Assembly: GCF_021534965.1 (NCBI RefSeq)
Contig: NZ_CP091037.1
Coordinates: forward strand, 1,838,501 to 1,902,500
Origin: Muricauda sp. SCSIO 65647
Lineage (GTDB): Bacteria; Bacteroidota; Bacteroidia; Flavobacteriales; Flavobacteriaceae
Reading direction: 5' to 3'
Length of the DNA: 64,000 bases
The position numbers and the translations under genes are program-made. Under the pieces are notes generated by a model. It was not told where the DNA came from, did no database searches, and was given only the letters and a program-made list of their open reading frames with translations. Below, piece by piece: positions 34,072 through 44,593 of this stretch (position 1 is the first letter of the stretch; each line of letters begins with the position of its first letter).

Positions 34072-34785
34072 ATGATGGATTTAAAAGGAAAAGTTGCCTA
34101 TATAACAGGGGGTAGTAAGGGTATTGGCCATGGCGTGGCCAAAACGCTTTTGAATGCAGGAATGAAAGTTGCCATAAGCGGAAGAACGTTAAAGACTGTA
34201 CAAGAGGCCGCTTCCATCTTGGGAAGCGAAAAGAGTGTGCTCGCACTTGAATCAGATGTCACTAGCCTTGAGAATGAGCAACAGGCCATCAATACCATTC
34301 TTCAGAGGTGGGGCCATTTAGATGTAGTTTTGGCAAATGCAGGTGTGGGTCACTTCGCCCCGGTCGATGAAATGGTTCCGGAACAATGGCACCAAATGAT
34401 GAACACCAATCTAACCGGAGTTTTTCATACTCTCAAGGCTTCGGTTGAGGCATTAAAAAGCTCAAAAGGGTATTTCATGTCATTGGCGAGTCTTGCCGGC
34501 ACCAATTTTTTTGCCAATGGGGCAGGGTATAATGCCACAAAATTTGGCGTTGTCGGCTTTACACAGGCTGCTATGCTTGATTTGAGAAGGTATGATATAA
34601 AAGTCACCACCATCATGCCCGGCTCCGTGGCCAGTTATTTCAACGACAATGACCCCTCTGAAAAAGATGCTTGGAAGATACAGCCAGAAGACATTGGTCA
34701 AATTGTTCTCGATCTCTTGATGATACACCCGAGAACGTTGCCCAGCAAAGTTGAGGTGAGGCCGACAAGGCCAGATTTGAAATAA
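34072..34785 (+). CDS. Short-chain dehydrogenase/reductase
   Basis: A 237-residue classical SDR. The cofactor motif is YITGGSKGIGHGVA (about residues 9-22), NAG is present in LANAGVG, the catalytic Ser is in SLASLAGTNF (about 137) and the Tyr-x3-Lys is YNATK (about 150). An acidic ESDVTSL at the end of strand 3 is present. Substrate and cofactor preference are unassigned. The start is ATG 34072 or the next codon ATG 34075; an in-frame upstream extension overlaps the tRNA terminator and is not conserved-looking. It abuts the convergent AddB-like gene with no gap. Confidence 0.9.
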   Translation: MMDLKGKVAYITGGSKGIGHGVAKTLLNAGMKVAISGRTLKTVQEAASILGSEKSVLALESDVTSLENEQQAINTILQRWGHLDVVLANAGVGHFAPVDEMVPEQWHQMMNTNLTGVFHTLKASVEALKSSKGYFMSLASLAGTNFFANGAGYNATKFGVVGFTQAAMLDLRRYDIKVTTIMPGSVASYFNDNDPSEKDAWKIQPEDIGQIVLDLLMIHPRTLPSKVEVRPTRPDLK

Positions 34786-37533
34786 TCAGGCCTCTTCTTC
34801 AACAAATGGGGCATCAACATTGAAAAGGGAAACGATCAATTCTTTTAGACCGCTCTTGAACCGGTCAAGAAGTGTGGCGTCTATCAGATGTTCTTTTTGT
34901 TGGCTTCTCGCAGACGGTTTAAGAGCGAACATAATGGGTTCGGGGTTTATTTTTTTGACAGGAATGATTCCAGCGGTCAGATGCCCAATAGTTGATTCTT
35001 TTGCATAAAGAAGGCTATAGCAAAGCAACTGAAAGGCTTTGCCGAGTGAAGGGTCTTGGGTAATGTTTTTCATATCGGTTATTTCGACCTCTGAAGAAAT
35101 AACACGCCCTGTCTTATAGTCTAAGATGCGCAATTGCCCATCTTTTTCATCTATCCTATCAATTTTTCCTTTCAAAGTAACAGGGAACCCCAATTCTTGA
35201 ATATCTAGATCGAGGGAGACTTCTTTTTCGATGCCCAAAATTTTTATTTCATGTTGTTCGGCATCTGATATTTCATTATCGATCAGGTTTTGCAAGTATT
35301 TGGTGATTACATTGAACACGATAAGGGTTTGCCCACTTTTTAAGCTGTTCGGCGAATACCATTTCAGAAACTGTTCTTCTACAGTGGGGGCAATTTTTTT
35401 CTTTGTTTCTTCAAGCGCATAAGTAGTCAAAAAAGAGTTTTCAAAGGGCCGATAGAGCACTTCCAATGCGTCATGTACAATGGTGCCAAACGTATTGGCG
35501 GCGATGTTCTCTTCTACTCCATCCGTTTCCTTTATTTTGAGTACGTTCTTTTTGTAAAACCCAAGCGGATTCTCGATGTAATTGGCCAATGCCGAGGGTG
35601 AAAACCCCTTTTCGGCCAAAATTTTCAGGGTATCGAGCAGGCCAGGGGTTTTGGGTACTTCAAACGAGAATTTTTCTGAAGCTGAAACTATGGGTGAGGC
35701 AATGTTGTGTTCTACATAGTGTTGAAGTTTCACATCTGTGAGCAGTTGTGTGAGCAAACGACTTTTTTCACCACCTTCTAGAGTATCGATTTCGGTATTG
35801 TACAACAAGTGAATGTTTTTGGCCCTTTGTAACAGGCGATAGAAATGATAGGTGTAAATGGCATCTTTTTCTTTGTGGGTGGGCAGGCCGAATTCTTTTT
35901 TTACATCAAAGGGGATGAATGAACTGTTTGTTTTTCCGGTAGGCAAGATACCTTCGTTTACAGAGGTAATGACCACGGTTTCGAAATCGAGATTTCGACT
36001 TTCGAGCATTCCCAAAATTTGTAACCCTTTAATGGAATCTCCTTGAAAATCGAGCTTTACGTCAGAAACTTGCTTTGCTAACAGTTGTTTGAGAATGGCA
36101 ATGTTGTTTAAAAAAGAATGGGTCAAGACATTTTCATGCAGTGTAGTGAAAAGACTGTGAAAGTGTTCAAGTTGTTGCAATTCAAGTGCATTCTTTTCTT
36201 TTTCGAAATATTTTTTAAGTGAAAGGATGGCTTTTAAGCAATTATTGATGAACTGCCGGGGGTTCGGAAGACTCTCAGCAAAAAACATCGATATAAAGGT
36301 ATTCTGATCAGGGGAATCAGATCTGAGATGTGAAAGACTTAGATACGTTAAATTTTGCGAAAATATTTTGCTCTTTAACATCGAGACATAACTATTGCCG
36401 GCTTTATGCAACAATATCTTGGCATAGGGGTTTGCCAATAACAGTTGTATGTCTTTGTGGTACCAGCCGTGCTTAGACCTATTGATCGACAGGTTCATCA
36501 GCGTGGTAAAGAAATCATATAACGGTGTGTCGGCCAAAGATAGGCCCATCGTAACATTGACTTTGGCAATTTCTTTGGGCAATGCATGTAGTATCGGCAC
36601 CAACAATGATTCATCAGCTAGAACAAGGGCCATATTGTTCAATTGCCCCGGATTGGTGGTATTTATTGTTTCAAGCAATTGACCGACATATTTCGCTTGG
36701 GCAATATTTTTGGGGACCCCTGTGATTTTTATCGATTTTTCGCCAAGAAAATTATCGGTTATCCCTTTGAGTGGATTGCCGCTAAAATAGGGCCAGCCCT
36801 TCTTATATCTTCTGATAAAAAGTCCGGCATCATGTACGGGGTCATTTAGAAAGTAAGAATCCAAATCCCAATAGATATCGGCATTGCCTTTCGCAAGAAA
36901 TGCTTGAACAATCTGTGTTTCGGCAGTGTTCAAGGCGTTGAAACCTATGAATAGATGTTTATGGCCATTTGTTTCGATGTAGCCATCAATGTTGTTGCTG
37001 GCTTGCCGGTAGGCCAACCCCTGATAAGCCTTTCCTTCTTCAATGAGTTTTTGGGTAAAAGACTCATATACTGAATGGGCATTTTGCCAGAACTTAACAT
37101 AGCCTTCAACCAAAGGGGTCTTTTCTGCTTTTAGGTTCCAGTTTTTAATTCTATGGATTTCAGATAGATAATTGAACAGGGTCCGATAATCGAGCAGGTA
37201 ACGGTCGATTTCATTGAAATCTTGCAATAAAGTATGTGCCCATCCCAAAAATGATAGAAAGTCTTCTTTGGGCTTTTCATCTGAAGTGGTTAGGCTTTCA
37301 TATAGGGTCAACAAGAGCTCTTGCTGTGTACTAGGTGAAAGTCTGGATAGTTGCCCGATGAAGTCTTCTATCGATAGAATCGAAGGTGCAAAAATGGGCT
37401 TATCTATGCGTTCGGCTAAGTATTTCCTCAGAAAAACCCCTGCTCTTTTACTGGGTAAGACAAATGTCAGTTGATTCAGTGACACATGTTTCTCGAGAAC
37501 ATCATCAATAACATCTTCCAAAAAAGAGCGCAT
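34786..37533 (-). CDS. AddB-like PD-(D/E)XK nuclease with degenerate helicase domain
   Basis: A 915-residue protein of the AddB/RexB type, the partner of the AddA helicase-nuclease in double-strand-break end resection. The N-terminus has LTFVLPSKRAGVFLRKYLAE, a helicase-like region without a complete Walker A. The C-terminal nuclease has GKIDRIDEKDGQLRILDYKT (about residues 790-810), with the catalytic Asp and Lys of the PD-(D/E)XK fold. The iron-sulfur cysteines of Bacillus AddB are not evident. The matching AddA-like gene lies 5 kb upstream on the same strand, separated by ompA and kbl. Confidence 0.85.
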   Translation of the reverse strand: MRSFLEDVIDDVLEKHVSLNQLTFVLPSKRAGVFLRKYLAERIDKPIFAPSILSIEDFIGQLSRLSPSTQQELLLTLYESLTTSDEKPKEDFLSFLGWAHTLLQDFNEIDRYLLDYRTLFNYLSEIHRIKNWNLKAEKTPLVEGYVKFWQNAHSVYESFTQKLIEEGKAYQGLAYRQASNNIDGYIETNGHKHLFIGFNALNTAETQIVQAFLAKGNADIYWDLDSYFLNDPVHDAGLFIRRYKKGWPYFSGNPLKGITDNFLGEKSIKITGVPKNIAQAKYVGQLLETINTTNPGQLNNMALVLADESLLVPILHALPKEIAKVNVTMGLSLADTPLYDFFTTLMNLSINRSKHGWYHKDIQLLLANPYAKILLHKAGNSYVSMLKSKIFSQNLTYLSLSHLRSDSPDQNTFISMFFAESLPNPRQFINNCLKAILSLKKYFEKEKNALELQQLEHFHSLFTTLHENVLTHSFLNNIAILKQLLAKQVSDVKLDFQGDSIKGLQILGMLESRNLDFETVVITSVNEGILPTGKTNSSFIPFDVKKEFGLPTHKEKDAIYTYHFYRLLQRAKNIHLLYNTEIDTLEGGEKSRLLTQLLTDVKLQHYVEHNIASPIVSASEKFSFEVPKTPGLLDTLKILAEKGFSPSALANYIENPLGFYKKNVLKIKETDGVEENIAANTFGTIVHDALEVLYRPFENSFLTTYALEETKKKIAPTVEEQFLKWYSPNSLKSGQTLIVFNVITKYLQNLIDNEISDAEQHEIKILGIEKEVSLDLDIQELGFPVTLKGKIDRIDEKDGQLRILDYKTGRVISSEVEITDMKNITQDPSLGKAFQLLCYSLLYAKESTIGHLTAGIIPVKKINPEPIMFALKPSARSQQKEHLIDATLLDRFKSGLKELIVSLFNVDAPFVEEEA

Positions 37534-37543
37534 TGTTAAAAAT

Positions 37544-37572
37544 AAAAAAAGCTCCGCATTTGCGGAGCTTTT
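37544..37572 (-). terminator. Rho-independent terminator of the OmpA porin gene
   Basis: AAGCTCCGCA/TGCGGAGCTT stem with a short loop (37549-37570), followed on the minus strand by a seven-T run at 37550-37544. It lies just 27 bp after the ompA-like stop and 11 bp before the AddB-like start. Confidence 0.88.
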
Positions 37573-37598
37573 CTTTTATCGAAAATTGTTTTTGAGCC

Positions 37599-38957
37599 TT
37601 ACTTTATCAAGTTGATTTCAACCCTTCTGTTTTGGCTTCTACCAGCTCTTGTGTTGTTGGTGGCGATTGGCTTATCTTCACCATAACCAATAGCGGTCAA
37701 ACGATCAGAAGCGATACCTTCGTTAATCAAGAAATCACGTACTGAATTTGCTCGTTTTTCTGAAAGCGATTGATTCAATTTGGCGCTACCAACACTATCA
37801 GTGTGTCCTTCAACAGTAAACTTGGCATTTGGATACTCGTTAAGAATTCTGATGATGTCAACAAATACACTGGTTGATTCAGGCTTCAAAGAAGCTTTGC
37901 CAGTATCGAACAAGATAGTTCTAGCGTAATCGTTCAACTGCTTTTGAACCTCTTCTGTAACTTCTGGGCAACCATTGTTTGCAACAGTTCCGGCAACCTC
38001 AGGACATTGATCGTCTTTGTCAAGTACGCCATCACCATCACTATCTGGCCATGGGCAGCCATTGTTCTCAGCAGGACCTGCTTCATTAGGACACTGATCA
38101 TCTTTGTCAGCAACACCGTCGCCGTCAGCATCAGGACATCCAGCCAATGCCTCAAGACCAGCTTCGTTTGGACATGCATCGTCTTTATCAGCGATACCGT
38201 CACCATCAGCATCAGGACAACCGTTCAATTCTTTTAAGCCAGCGGCATTTGGGCAATCATCTTTACCATCTTCAATGCCATCACCGTCTGAATCAGGACA
38301 ACCGTTGAATGCCTCAAGACCAGCAACCTCCGGGCAGGCATCATCTTTGTCATAAATGCCATCGCCATCAGTATCGGTACCTCCGAAACGGATAGAGAAG
38401 CCAGCCAAGTGCTGGAAGTGCTTCACGCCATAGTCTTCAAAAGCGTGCTTATATTGTGTCTGAACCGTGAAACCAAAATTGTCGGTGAACCAATAGTTGA
38501 GACCAACGCCACCATTCACTGTTCCTGCGCCGATTTCATCAACCCAAGTATAACCACCGCCCACTTCAACAAAGGGATCTAATTTGGTGTTCTTTAGAAT
38601 ATTATACTTAATGGTACCATCAATGGCATAATGTGATAGGTCATCTGCAGTAACATCTCCAAGCTTTTCGATTCTGTTAAGCGATCCTCGAGCACCTACA
38701 GAAAAGCCATCACCGATGTATTTCGAAACGGCTATGTATGAAATCGAAGGGATGATGTTCCAGTGATCGTTTACATTGAAATACTCATCGAAAAGTCCGC
38801 CTGTTGGATATGAGGCATCAGAATCATTGGTAGGATAAACATCAATTGCGTTCACCCCAACGCTCACCTGCCAAGGATTATTTTCGTCTTGCGCCTGTAT
38901 GCTGTTCAAGCCAAAAAAGACAATAGCAACAGCTACTAATTTGCTAAGATGTTTCAT
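37599..38957 (-). CDS. OmpA-family outer-membrane protein with thrombospondin type 3 repeats
   Basis: A 452-residue secreted protein. The signal peptide ends NSIQAQ. A beta-barrel domain of about 170 residues ([15 protein letters not shown] through FSIRFGG) is followed by five calcium-binding TSP3 repeats of about 27 residues each, with the acidic DxDGDG core. The C-terminal OmpA domain binds peptidoglycan ([20 protein letters not shown] and NRRVEI). This matches abundant Bacteroidota porin-like anchors. The ATG at 38957 is used; the upstream in-frame TTG is less likely. A strong terminator follows. Confidence 0.93.
   Translation of the reverse strand: MKHLSKLVAVAIVFFGLNSIQAQDENNPWQVSVGVNAIDVYPTNDSDASYPTGGLFDEYFNVNDHWNIIPSISYIAVSKYIGDGFSVGARGSLNRIEKLGDVTADDLSHYAIDGTIKYNILKNTKLDPFVEVGGGYTWVDEIGAGTVNGGVGLNYWFTDNFGFTVQTQYKHAFEDYGVKHFQHLAGFSIRFGGTDTDGDGIYDKDDACPEVAGLEAFNGCPDSDGDGIEDGKDDCPNAAGLKELNGCPDADGDGIADKDDACPNEAGLEALAGCPDADGDGVADKDDQCPNEAGPAENNGCPWPDSDGDGVLDKDDQCPEVAGTVANNGCPEVTEEVQKQLNDYARTILFDTGKASLKPESTSVFVDIIRILNEYPNAKFTVEGHTDSVGSAKLNQSLSEKRANSVRDFLINEGIASDRLTAIGYGEDKPIATNNTRAGRSQNRRVEINLIK
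37965..38376 (-). repeat. Five thrombospondin-3 coding repeats, 81-87 bp period
   Basis: Within the OmpA-family gene, five tandem units encode GxxDKDDxCPxxAG-x5-NGCPDxDGD. Three of the four full spacings are exactly 27 residues and one is 29. They bind calcium in known homologues and form a rigid stalk. They are a coding tandem repeat and not an array of independent elements. Confidence 0.9.
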
Positions 38958-39070
38958 GTTCAAAATTTTAAGTTTAAGTGTTTATCAGCTGCAAATGTAA
39001 GTTGTTAAAAACTATTAACAAAATCAATCACTTATTTTTTTTCCTGCATTTCATGGAAAAATTTGCGCAC

Positions 39071-40264
39071 TTAAACGATATTTAATTCCTTTCCAACTTC
39101 AATAAATGCATCGATCGCTTTATCAAGATGTTCCTTTTTATGTGCTGCCGATAATTGTACACGAATTCGAGCTTTGCCCTTGGGCACAACGGGATAGAAG
39201 AACCCTATGACATAGATGCCCTTTTCGAGTAGCATATCGGCCATTTTTTGCGATAGTTTGGCATCGTAGAGCATTACCGGCACAATGGCAGAATCACCAT
39301 CGATGATATCAAAACCGGCTGATTTCAGGCCTTTTTTGAAATATTCTGTGTTTTCTTGCAAGGTATCGCGCAGTTGGGTATCATTTTCAAGCATATCGAA
39401 TACCTTAATAGAGGCACCTACTATGGCCGGGGCAAGTGAATTTGAGAATAGGTAAGGTCTTGAACGCTGACGGAGCATTTCGATGATTTCCTTTTTACCA
39501 GTGGTATAACCGCCCATTGCACCCCCAAGGGCTTTTCCCAGCGTACCGGTGATGATGTCTATACGATTCATCACGCCTTTTTCTTCCAAGGTTCCTCTTC
39601 CGGTCTCCCCAATAAATCCGGCCGCATGGCACTCATCGATCATGACCAGTGCATCATATTGTTCAGACAGGTCGCAGATTCTATCCAAAGGCGCCAATAA
39701 TCCGTCCATTGAAAAAACACCATCGGTCACGATTATTTTAAACCTGGCTCCGTCATCAACGGCCTGTTGCAGTTGTTTTTCAAGGTCGGCCATGTCACTA
39801 TTGGCATAACGATAACGCTTGGCCTTGCAGAGCCGAACCCCATCGATAATGGAGGCATGGTTCAACGAATCTGATATGATGGCATCTTCAGCAGTGAGCA
39901 GTGGCTCAAATACCCCCCCATTGGCATCAAAGGCCGCAGCATATAATATGGTATCTTCAGTACCGTAAAATTGTGCGATTTTGGCCTCCAGCTCTTTGTG
40001 TATATCTTGGGTCCCGCAGATAAAACGTACTGATGACATGCCGAAACCATGTGTGTCAAGCGTTTTCTTTGCCGCAGCGATGACCTCTGGGTGCGATGAT
40101 AGCCCCAAATAGTTGTTGGCGCAGAAATTGATGACTTCTTGACCCGTGGAAATCTTGATGACAGCATCTTGGGGTGTCGCAATGATGCGCTCTTTTTTGA
40201 ACAGTCCGGCTTTCTTGATTTCTTCAAGTTCGTTTTGAAGATGTTCCTTTATTTTTCCGTACAT
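39071..40264 (-). CDS. kbl: Glycine C-acetyltransferase (2-amino-3-ketobutyrate CoA ligase)
   Basis: PLP enzyme cleaving 2-amino-3-ketobutyrate with CoA to glycine and acetyl-CoA in threonine catabolism, belonging to the alpha-oxoamine synthase group. The PLP lysine is in [17 protein letters not shown] (about residue 241), the cofactor Asp in [16 protein letters not shown] (about 208), and [15 protein letters not shown] starts the fold. Length 397 matches Kbl. The ATG at 40264 is preferred over a TTG seven codons earlier that lies inside the upstream helicase gene. Confidence 0.92.
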   Translation of the reverse strand: MYGKIKEHLQNELEEIKKAGLFKKERIIATPQDAVIKISTGQEVINFCANNYLGLSSHPEVIAAAKKTLDTHGFGMSSVRFICGTQDIHKELEAKIAQFYGTEDTILYAAAFDANGGVFEPLLTAEDAIISDSLNHASIIDGVRLCKAKRYRYANSDMADLEKQLQQAVDDGARFKIIVTDGVFSMDGLLAPLDRICDLSEQYDALVMIDECHAAGFIGETGRGTLEEKGVMNRIDIITGTLGKALGGAMGGYTTGKKEIIEMLRQRSRPYLFSNSLAPAIVGASIKVFDMLENDTQLRDTLQENTEYFKKGLKSAGFDIIDGDSAIVPVMLYDAKLSQKMADMLLEKGIYVIGFFYPVVPKGKARIRVQLSAAHKKEHLDKAIDAFIEVGKELNIV

Positions 40265-40277
40265 AGATTTTATGGTT

Positions 40278-43200
40278 TTAGACAAATATCGGTGTTATCG
40301 TATCATTTATATATAACAGTACTTTCTTTTCGATTATCAGGCCCATTTCTGTCAATGCTTTTGCGTATTCATTTAACTGGATTTGATGTTTTGGTGAGGG
40401 ACTCCCGGTCTTATAGTCGATCAACGACACCTTGTTTTTCTTTATCACGATCCTATCTGGGCGCAGAAGATTTCCCTCGGCGGTAATGATTTCTTGTTCA
40501 TTGAAGACATCATTGTCTTCTGAAAAGAAGGGTGATAATTCAGGACGTTGCACCACATCGTCCAACTTTTTCTGTAAATACACCAGTTCTTCTTCAGCAA
40601 GCGTATGCTGAGATGCCATGTTGGCCAAAGCTTGGGGCACATCTTTGCCATACTTGATCTGACTTAAAACGTCATGAACAAGATTACCTTTTGAGATGGC
40701 TTCTTTTCTTTCGGCAGACATGAATGCACGATTTGAAACTGCTATTTTCAAATTTGAATGCTCTATGGCAGTGGGCCGCATGGCAACAGTGTCAGGAATT
40801 CTGTCTACCACTCTTTCCGTCTTTTCGGTAAGACTTCCAAAGCTATATTGCAACCGTCCATCTTGCCAAAGGCCTTTTTCCAAAAGATAATCCTTGAAAA
40901 GTCCGGAATAATTGTCCGGTTTTGAGGAGACCCCTAGAGGGCAAAGTATATACAACGCATTTATTGCCCTGGTCATGGCCACATAGAGCACGTTGAAGGC
41001 ATCGAGTTGGGCTTTTTCAAGTTCTTCTTGGTACAATGTTGCGATCGGGTTGCCCATATGTGCCATTTTCTTGTTCGAATTCAATAAAACACGGTCGAAA
41101 CCCAAAAAGTCACCGGTATTCACCGGCATCCATAATTTCTTTGGCTTGGTATCGACCAATTTTGAATCGGCGTATGGAAAAATGACCAGTTCAAACTCAA
41201 GTCCCTTTGCTTTATGAACGGTCATAATCTGAACGGCATCAATACCCTCAGGGGTAGAAAGGCTGATCTTGTTTTCATTGAGACGCCAGTATTCCAAAAA
41301 AGAAAGAATTTGCGAGCCCTCATTTTGCTGAACCGAAAAAGCCTCATCCAACAATGTGAAAATATAGGCATCTGAATGGCCCCAAAGGTCGAATTTGGCA
41401 ATAGCCAATTCTAAAATATCATAAACCGTTTTCGAGTGTAGGCCATTACGATCAAACCCAAAGCTCCCTGATAGGTACTCTGTGAGCGAGCCTAAACGTT
41501 GTGTGATGGATTCGTGCAAATTATCTTCTTCTCGCAAAAGAAATTTCAAAATTTCAAAGGAAGCTTCTTGGTCACCTGAATTTTCGAGCCATGTCAACAG
41601 TGCCAAAAGAAAAGTGATGGTCTCATTGTTTTTGAGCAAAAGCGAATCTGGCGACAGCAATGGCACATTCTGCTGTTTTAGAAAATTGGCCATCGAGGCG
41701 GCTTTTTGGTTATCGCGGACCAGAATGCAAATGTCGCCGTAACCGTACTTTTTTTGGATGGCATTTTGAACAATGTCGATTACCTTTTTGCAGTATTCGT
41801 CTTCTGCCTCATTTTTTTCCAAAAAGGAGATTTCGACAAAGCCACCCTTTTTAGATCGAATTTTTTGTCGGGAACCTTCAGAATAGAGCCGCTGATAGGT
41901 TTCGTTGTGGAGAAACCTTGAAATGTGTGAAAAAAACGAATTGTTCAGCTTGATGATTTGTTCATGGCTTCGCCAATTCGAGGCCAGGGGCTCTATCGAG
42001 GGCTCGACTACAAACGGACTGCCCTGTAGGTTGATAAGGTTCAAGAACTGCTCGGCCTCGCCGCCCCGCCATCGATAGATAGATTGTTTTACATCGCCCA
42101 AAAGGGTCAATGAGCCTTTTTGCCCTTTTTCATTCATACCTTCCAATGCATTGGCTATGAGCGGAACAAGATTCTTCCACTGCATTTCAGAAGTATCTTG
42201 AAACTCATCGATGAAATAATGTCTGAACTTTTCACCCAGCCGCTCATAGATGAAGGGAACGGGTTCATTCTTGATGGTGTCGGCAATGATGGTATTGAAT
42301 TCAGAAATGGGCAATAGATCGCGCTCTGCCAATATTGCCTTGACCTCTTTCGATATTTCGTTCAGCACTGTCATTGGCACGATGTTCTTGTAACAGTTTT
42401 GTAAGAACGTCATTGACCAAAAGGTCTGTCTGATATGGTTGAACAGTTCGATGAATCTGGGGTGTAGGGCATCAAGCCTTTCTTTTATCTTCTCTGTGGC
42501 CGTTTTGTTGTAGAGTGCTGTTTCTTCAAAGTTTTGCTTCCAAGATGCATCGAAGTTGATATTGAAATTTTCGTCTTTAAGGGTTTGCATGAACTTTGGA
42601 AAGTAACCACCCTTGAAGTCTGAAAACCCAAGGTCATTCGAGGTAATGGTGCGCAACGCTTCAGTGGCGGTTTCCTTAATCTGTATTTCCTTTGACCTTA
42701 TATCGGCCCTCAATTTTTTCTGCAACGCCAAAAAATCTTCCAGATTCTTGTCTTTCAAATGTTTCAGGTGTTTCGAATGCACTTCTTGAAAGAGCAGTTT
42801 TCCGGTTTCGAACAAGTCTTTGAAAATGTTCCAACTTTTGTTCGCCTCGATTTTTTCAAAAGAAAAATCCAGTAAAAATCGGGTAAGTCCCTGATCGGTT
42901 CCTGCCCTGTCCAGAAGGCGGGCTATGGCTTCTTCCAACAATAAATCGACATCGAGCACGACCTCAAAGTTTTGCGATATTTTCAGGTCGCGTGCAAAGG
43001 TTCTGATAATGTTATGGGTGACCCGATCGATAGTCGATATTTCGAAAAGTGAATAGTTGTGCAAAATGACCTTGAGCAACGACCTTGAACGTTGCACGAG
43101 CTCTTCATTTGACAAGGAAAGTTCGTTGCAGAGTTCTTCTGCCATGCTACTCTCTTTGACATCTGAAAGGCGCGAAAAAAGTTGTAGGTTACCCAAAATC

Positions 43201-43370
43201 CGCTCTTTCATTTCGCCCACAGCCTTGTTTGTGAAAGTAATGGCCAATAGATGCCTGTGGTCGATTTTCGAATTTGGGTCAAGTAACAGCTTCAGGTAAT
43301 TTTTGACAAGTTGATACGTCTTGCCAGAACCTGCAGAAGCATTGAAGATCGTAAAGGTTTCGCCGTACAA
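40278..43370 (-). CDS. AddA-like UvrD/REP helicase-nuclease
   Basis: A 1030-residue helicase with a C-terminal nuclease, the likely AddA partner in recombinational repair. Walker A is [12 protein letters not shown] (about residues 9-20), Walker B/motif II is [13 protein letters not shown] (about 390), motif III is [20 protein letters not shown] (about 424), and the later UvrD motifs [18 protein letters not shown] and LYVAMTRA are present. The nuclease motif is [20 protein letters not shown] (about 985). The frame opens with a TTG at 43370; no in-frame ATG exists between the upstream stop and the Walker motif, so the start is unusual. Confidence 0.9.
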   Translation of the reverse strand: MYGETFTIFNASAGSGKTYQLVKNYLKLLLDPNSKIDHRHLLAITFTNKAVGEMKERILGNLQLFSRLSDVKESSMAEELCNELSLSNEELVQRSRSLLKVILHNYSLFEISTIDRVTHNIIRTFARDLKISQNFEVVLDVDLLLEEAIARLLDRAGTDQGLTRFLLDFSFEKIEANKSWNIFKDLFETGKLLFQEVHSKHLKHLKDKNLEDFLALQKKLRADIRSKEIQIKETATEALRTITSNDLGFSDFKGGYFPKFMQTLKDENFNINFDASWKQNFEETALYNKTATEKIKERLDALHPRFIELFNHIRQTFWSMTFLQNCYKNIVPMTVLNEISKEVKAILAERDLLPISEFNTIIADTIKNEPVPFIYERLGEKFRHYFIDEFQDTSEMQWKNLVPLIANALEGMNEKGQKGSLTLLGDVKQSIYRWRGGEAEQFLNLINLQGSPFVVEPSIEPLASNWRSHEQIIKLNNSFFSHISRFLHNETYQRLYSEGSRQKIRSKKGGFVEISFLEKNEAEDEYCKKVIDIVQNAIQKKYGYGDICILVRDNQKAASMANFLKQQNVPLLSPDSLLLKNNETITFLLALLTWLENSGDQEASFEILKFLLREEDNLHESITQRLGSLTEYLSGSFGFDRNGLHSKTVYDILELAIAKFDLWGHSDAYIFTLLDEAFSVQQNEGSQILSFLEYWRLNENKISLSTPEGIDAVQIMTVHKAKGLEFELVIFPYADSKLVDTKPKKLWMPVNTGDFLGFDRVLLNSNKKMAHMGNPIATLYQEELEKAQLDAFNVLYVAMTRAINALYILCPLGVSSKPDNYSGLFKDYLLEKGLWQDGRLQYSFGSLTEKTERVVDRIPDTVAMRPTAIEHSNLKIAVSNRAFMSAERKEAISKGNLVHDVLSQIKYGKDVPQALANMASQHTLAEEELVYLQKKLDDVVQRPELSPFFSEDNDVFNEQEIITAEGNLLRPDRIVIKKNKVSLIDYKTGSPSPKHQIQLNEYAKALTEMGLIIEKKVLLYINDTITPIFV

Positions 43371-43443
43371 GTTTTTATTTGCAAAGTACTGATTCTTATT
43401 GGCTTCTTAACATAACATTATGGGAATTTATTTGTTAAAATTG

Positions 43444-43451
43444 TACCTTTG
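43444..43451 (+). promoter_or_regulatory. Candidate -7 element of the superoxide dismutase gene
   Basis: TACCTTTG fits TAnnTTTG exactly, 36 bp upstream of the ATG. A TTG lies only 9 bp before it, too close to be the usual -33 element, so this is a partial match. Confidence 0.5.
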
Positions 43452-43487
43452 AAGCAGAACATTATTAACGTAAAAACTGAAAAAATT

Positions 43488-44096
43488 ATGGCTTTTGAAT
43501 TACCCAATTTGCCTTATGCCTATGATGCTTTGGAACCACATATCGATGCCCGTACTATGGAAATTCACCATACCAAGCACCATAATGGCTATACCACAAA
43601 ATTGAACGGAGCGATTAGTGGCACCGATCTTGAACACAAGACCATCGAAGATCTTTTGAAGAATTTAGATATGTCGAACGGCGCAGTTCGAAACAATGGC
43701 GGCGGTTATTACAACCACTGCCTTTTTTGGGAAATAATGTCACCCGATGGGGGAGGAAGCCCTTCGGGCGAGTTGGCCACTGCCATCGATGTTGCCTTTG
43801 GCTCGTTTGATGGGTTCAAAGATAAATTCAGTGCTGCGGCAGGAAGTCGATTTGGCTCAGGCTGGGCTTGGCTGTGCGTTCATAAAGGCGGAAAACTCGA
43901 GATTTGTTCGACCCCCAACCAAGATAACCCATTGATGCCCGAGATAGGCTGTGAAGGCCACCCAATTTTAGGATTGGATGTCTGGGAACATGCTTACTAT
44001 CTCAATTATCAGAACCGAAGGCCCGATTACATTTCAGCTTTTTTCAATGTTATCAACTGGGATGAGGTCGCAAAACGGTATGCAGGGAACAAATAG
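43488..44096 (+). CDS. Superoxide dismutase (Fe/Mn type)
   Basis: Converts superoxide to oxygen and hydrogen peroxide. A 202-residue family-typical protein starting [20 protein letters not shown]. Metal ligands are His in [14 protein letters not shown] (about residue 27), His in [10 protein letters not shown] (about 79), and Asp plus His in [20 protein letters not shown] (about 163). Whether iron or manganese is used cannot be decided from sequence by eye. It is monocistronic, with a promoter-like element upstream and a terminator at 44122-44151. The ATG at 43488 is preferred over an upstream in-frame ATG in an unconserved segment. Confidence 0.96.
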   Translation: MAFELPNLPYAYDALEPHIDARTMEIHHTKHHNGYTTKLNGAISGTDLEHKTIEDLLKNLDMSNGAVRNNGGGYYNHCLFWEIMSPDGGGSPSGELATAIDVAFGSFDGFKDKFSAAAGSRFGSGWAWLCVHKGGKLEICSTPNQDNPLMPEIGCEGHPILGLDVWEHAYYLNYQNRRPDYISAFFNVINWDEVAKRYAGNK

Positions 44097-44121
44097 GAAA
44101 TTTCTATAAAAATGTAGTGAA

Positions 44122-44151
44122 AAGGCGCGCCGAAACCGGTGCGCTTTTTTT
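44122..44151 (+). terminator. Rho-independent terminator of the superoxide dismutase gene
   Basis: GCGCGCCG (44125-44132), loop AAAC, CGGTGCGC (44137-44144) with one G-U pair, extended by AAG/CTT, then seven T. It lies 25 bp after the stop codon. Confidence 0.85.
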
Positions 44152-44180
44152 ATTGCGAATGGCTCAATAGCATAGAATAG

Positions 44181-44250
44181 AAAAGGGCGGGGAAGCCCCC
44201 ACCCTTTTCGTCCCAAATCTTACCATAAACTTAACCTACTTATGCTATGG
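44181..44250. repeat. Hairpin-plus-box element, copy 1
   Basis: The hairpin at 44181-44208 (GGGCGGGG and CCCCACCC arms with one C-A mismatch) is followed on the plus strand by the 39-bp box at 44212-44250. The box begins CCCAAATCTTACCAT and ends CTTATGCTATGG; this copy has ATAAAC where copies 2 and 3 have ATGAAC. The stretch 44097-44751 between sod and purF holds no convincing gene and is made up of three such copies, their spacers and the two flanking terminators. Confidence 0.85.
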
Positions 44251-44378
44251 CAATACTAAATTACTGGTATTGTGTAAAATAACAAAGAAAATTTAATGAT
44301 TTTTTTGAGCTTCCCGTAAGATTCTGACAGAAAATTCAATCGAAAAATTTGTTTAACGGCTTGAATTTCAAACATAAA

Positions 44379-44445
44379 GAAGGCGGAGCTAGCTCCGCCT
44401 TCTTTCCCCAAATCTTACCATGAACTTAACCTACTTATGCTATGG
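44379..44445. repeat. Hairpin-plus-box element, copy 2
   Basis: A perfect 12-bp stem, GAAGGCGGAGCT/AGCTCCGCCTTC (44379-44402), is followed by the box at 44406-44445. On the minus strand TACATTTG (44458-44451), a perfect Bacteroidota -7 match, lies a few bases before the box, so transcription leftward through the box into the hairpin is possible. Confidence 0.88.
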
Positions 44446-44593
44446 TTTTCCAAATGTATTTCAAGCCCTTATAACCGAAAAAGCTTTTAGACGAATGCCC
44501 CTTTAATCGGTTGAAATACCCGATTAAAACAAAGGGATTATAAAATATGAAGAAAAGGATTACGGATATTTTTAAAAGGAAGTGCCTGAATAT

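Noticed and set aside
37965-38376. Tandem repeat suspected as a CRISPR-like or independent array
   Set aside because: The units encode in-frame TSP3 calcium-binding repeats of an outer-membrane protein; there are no spacers and no cas genes.
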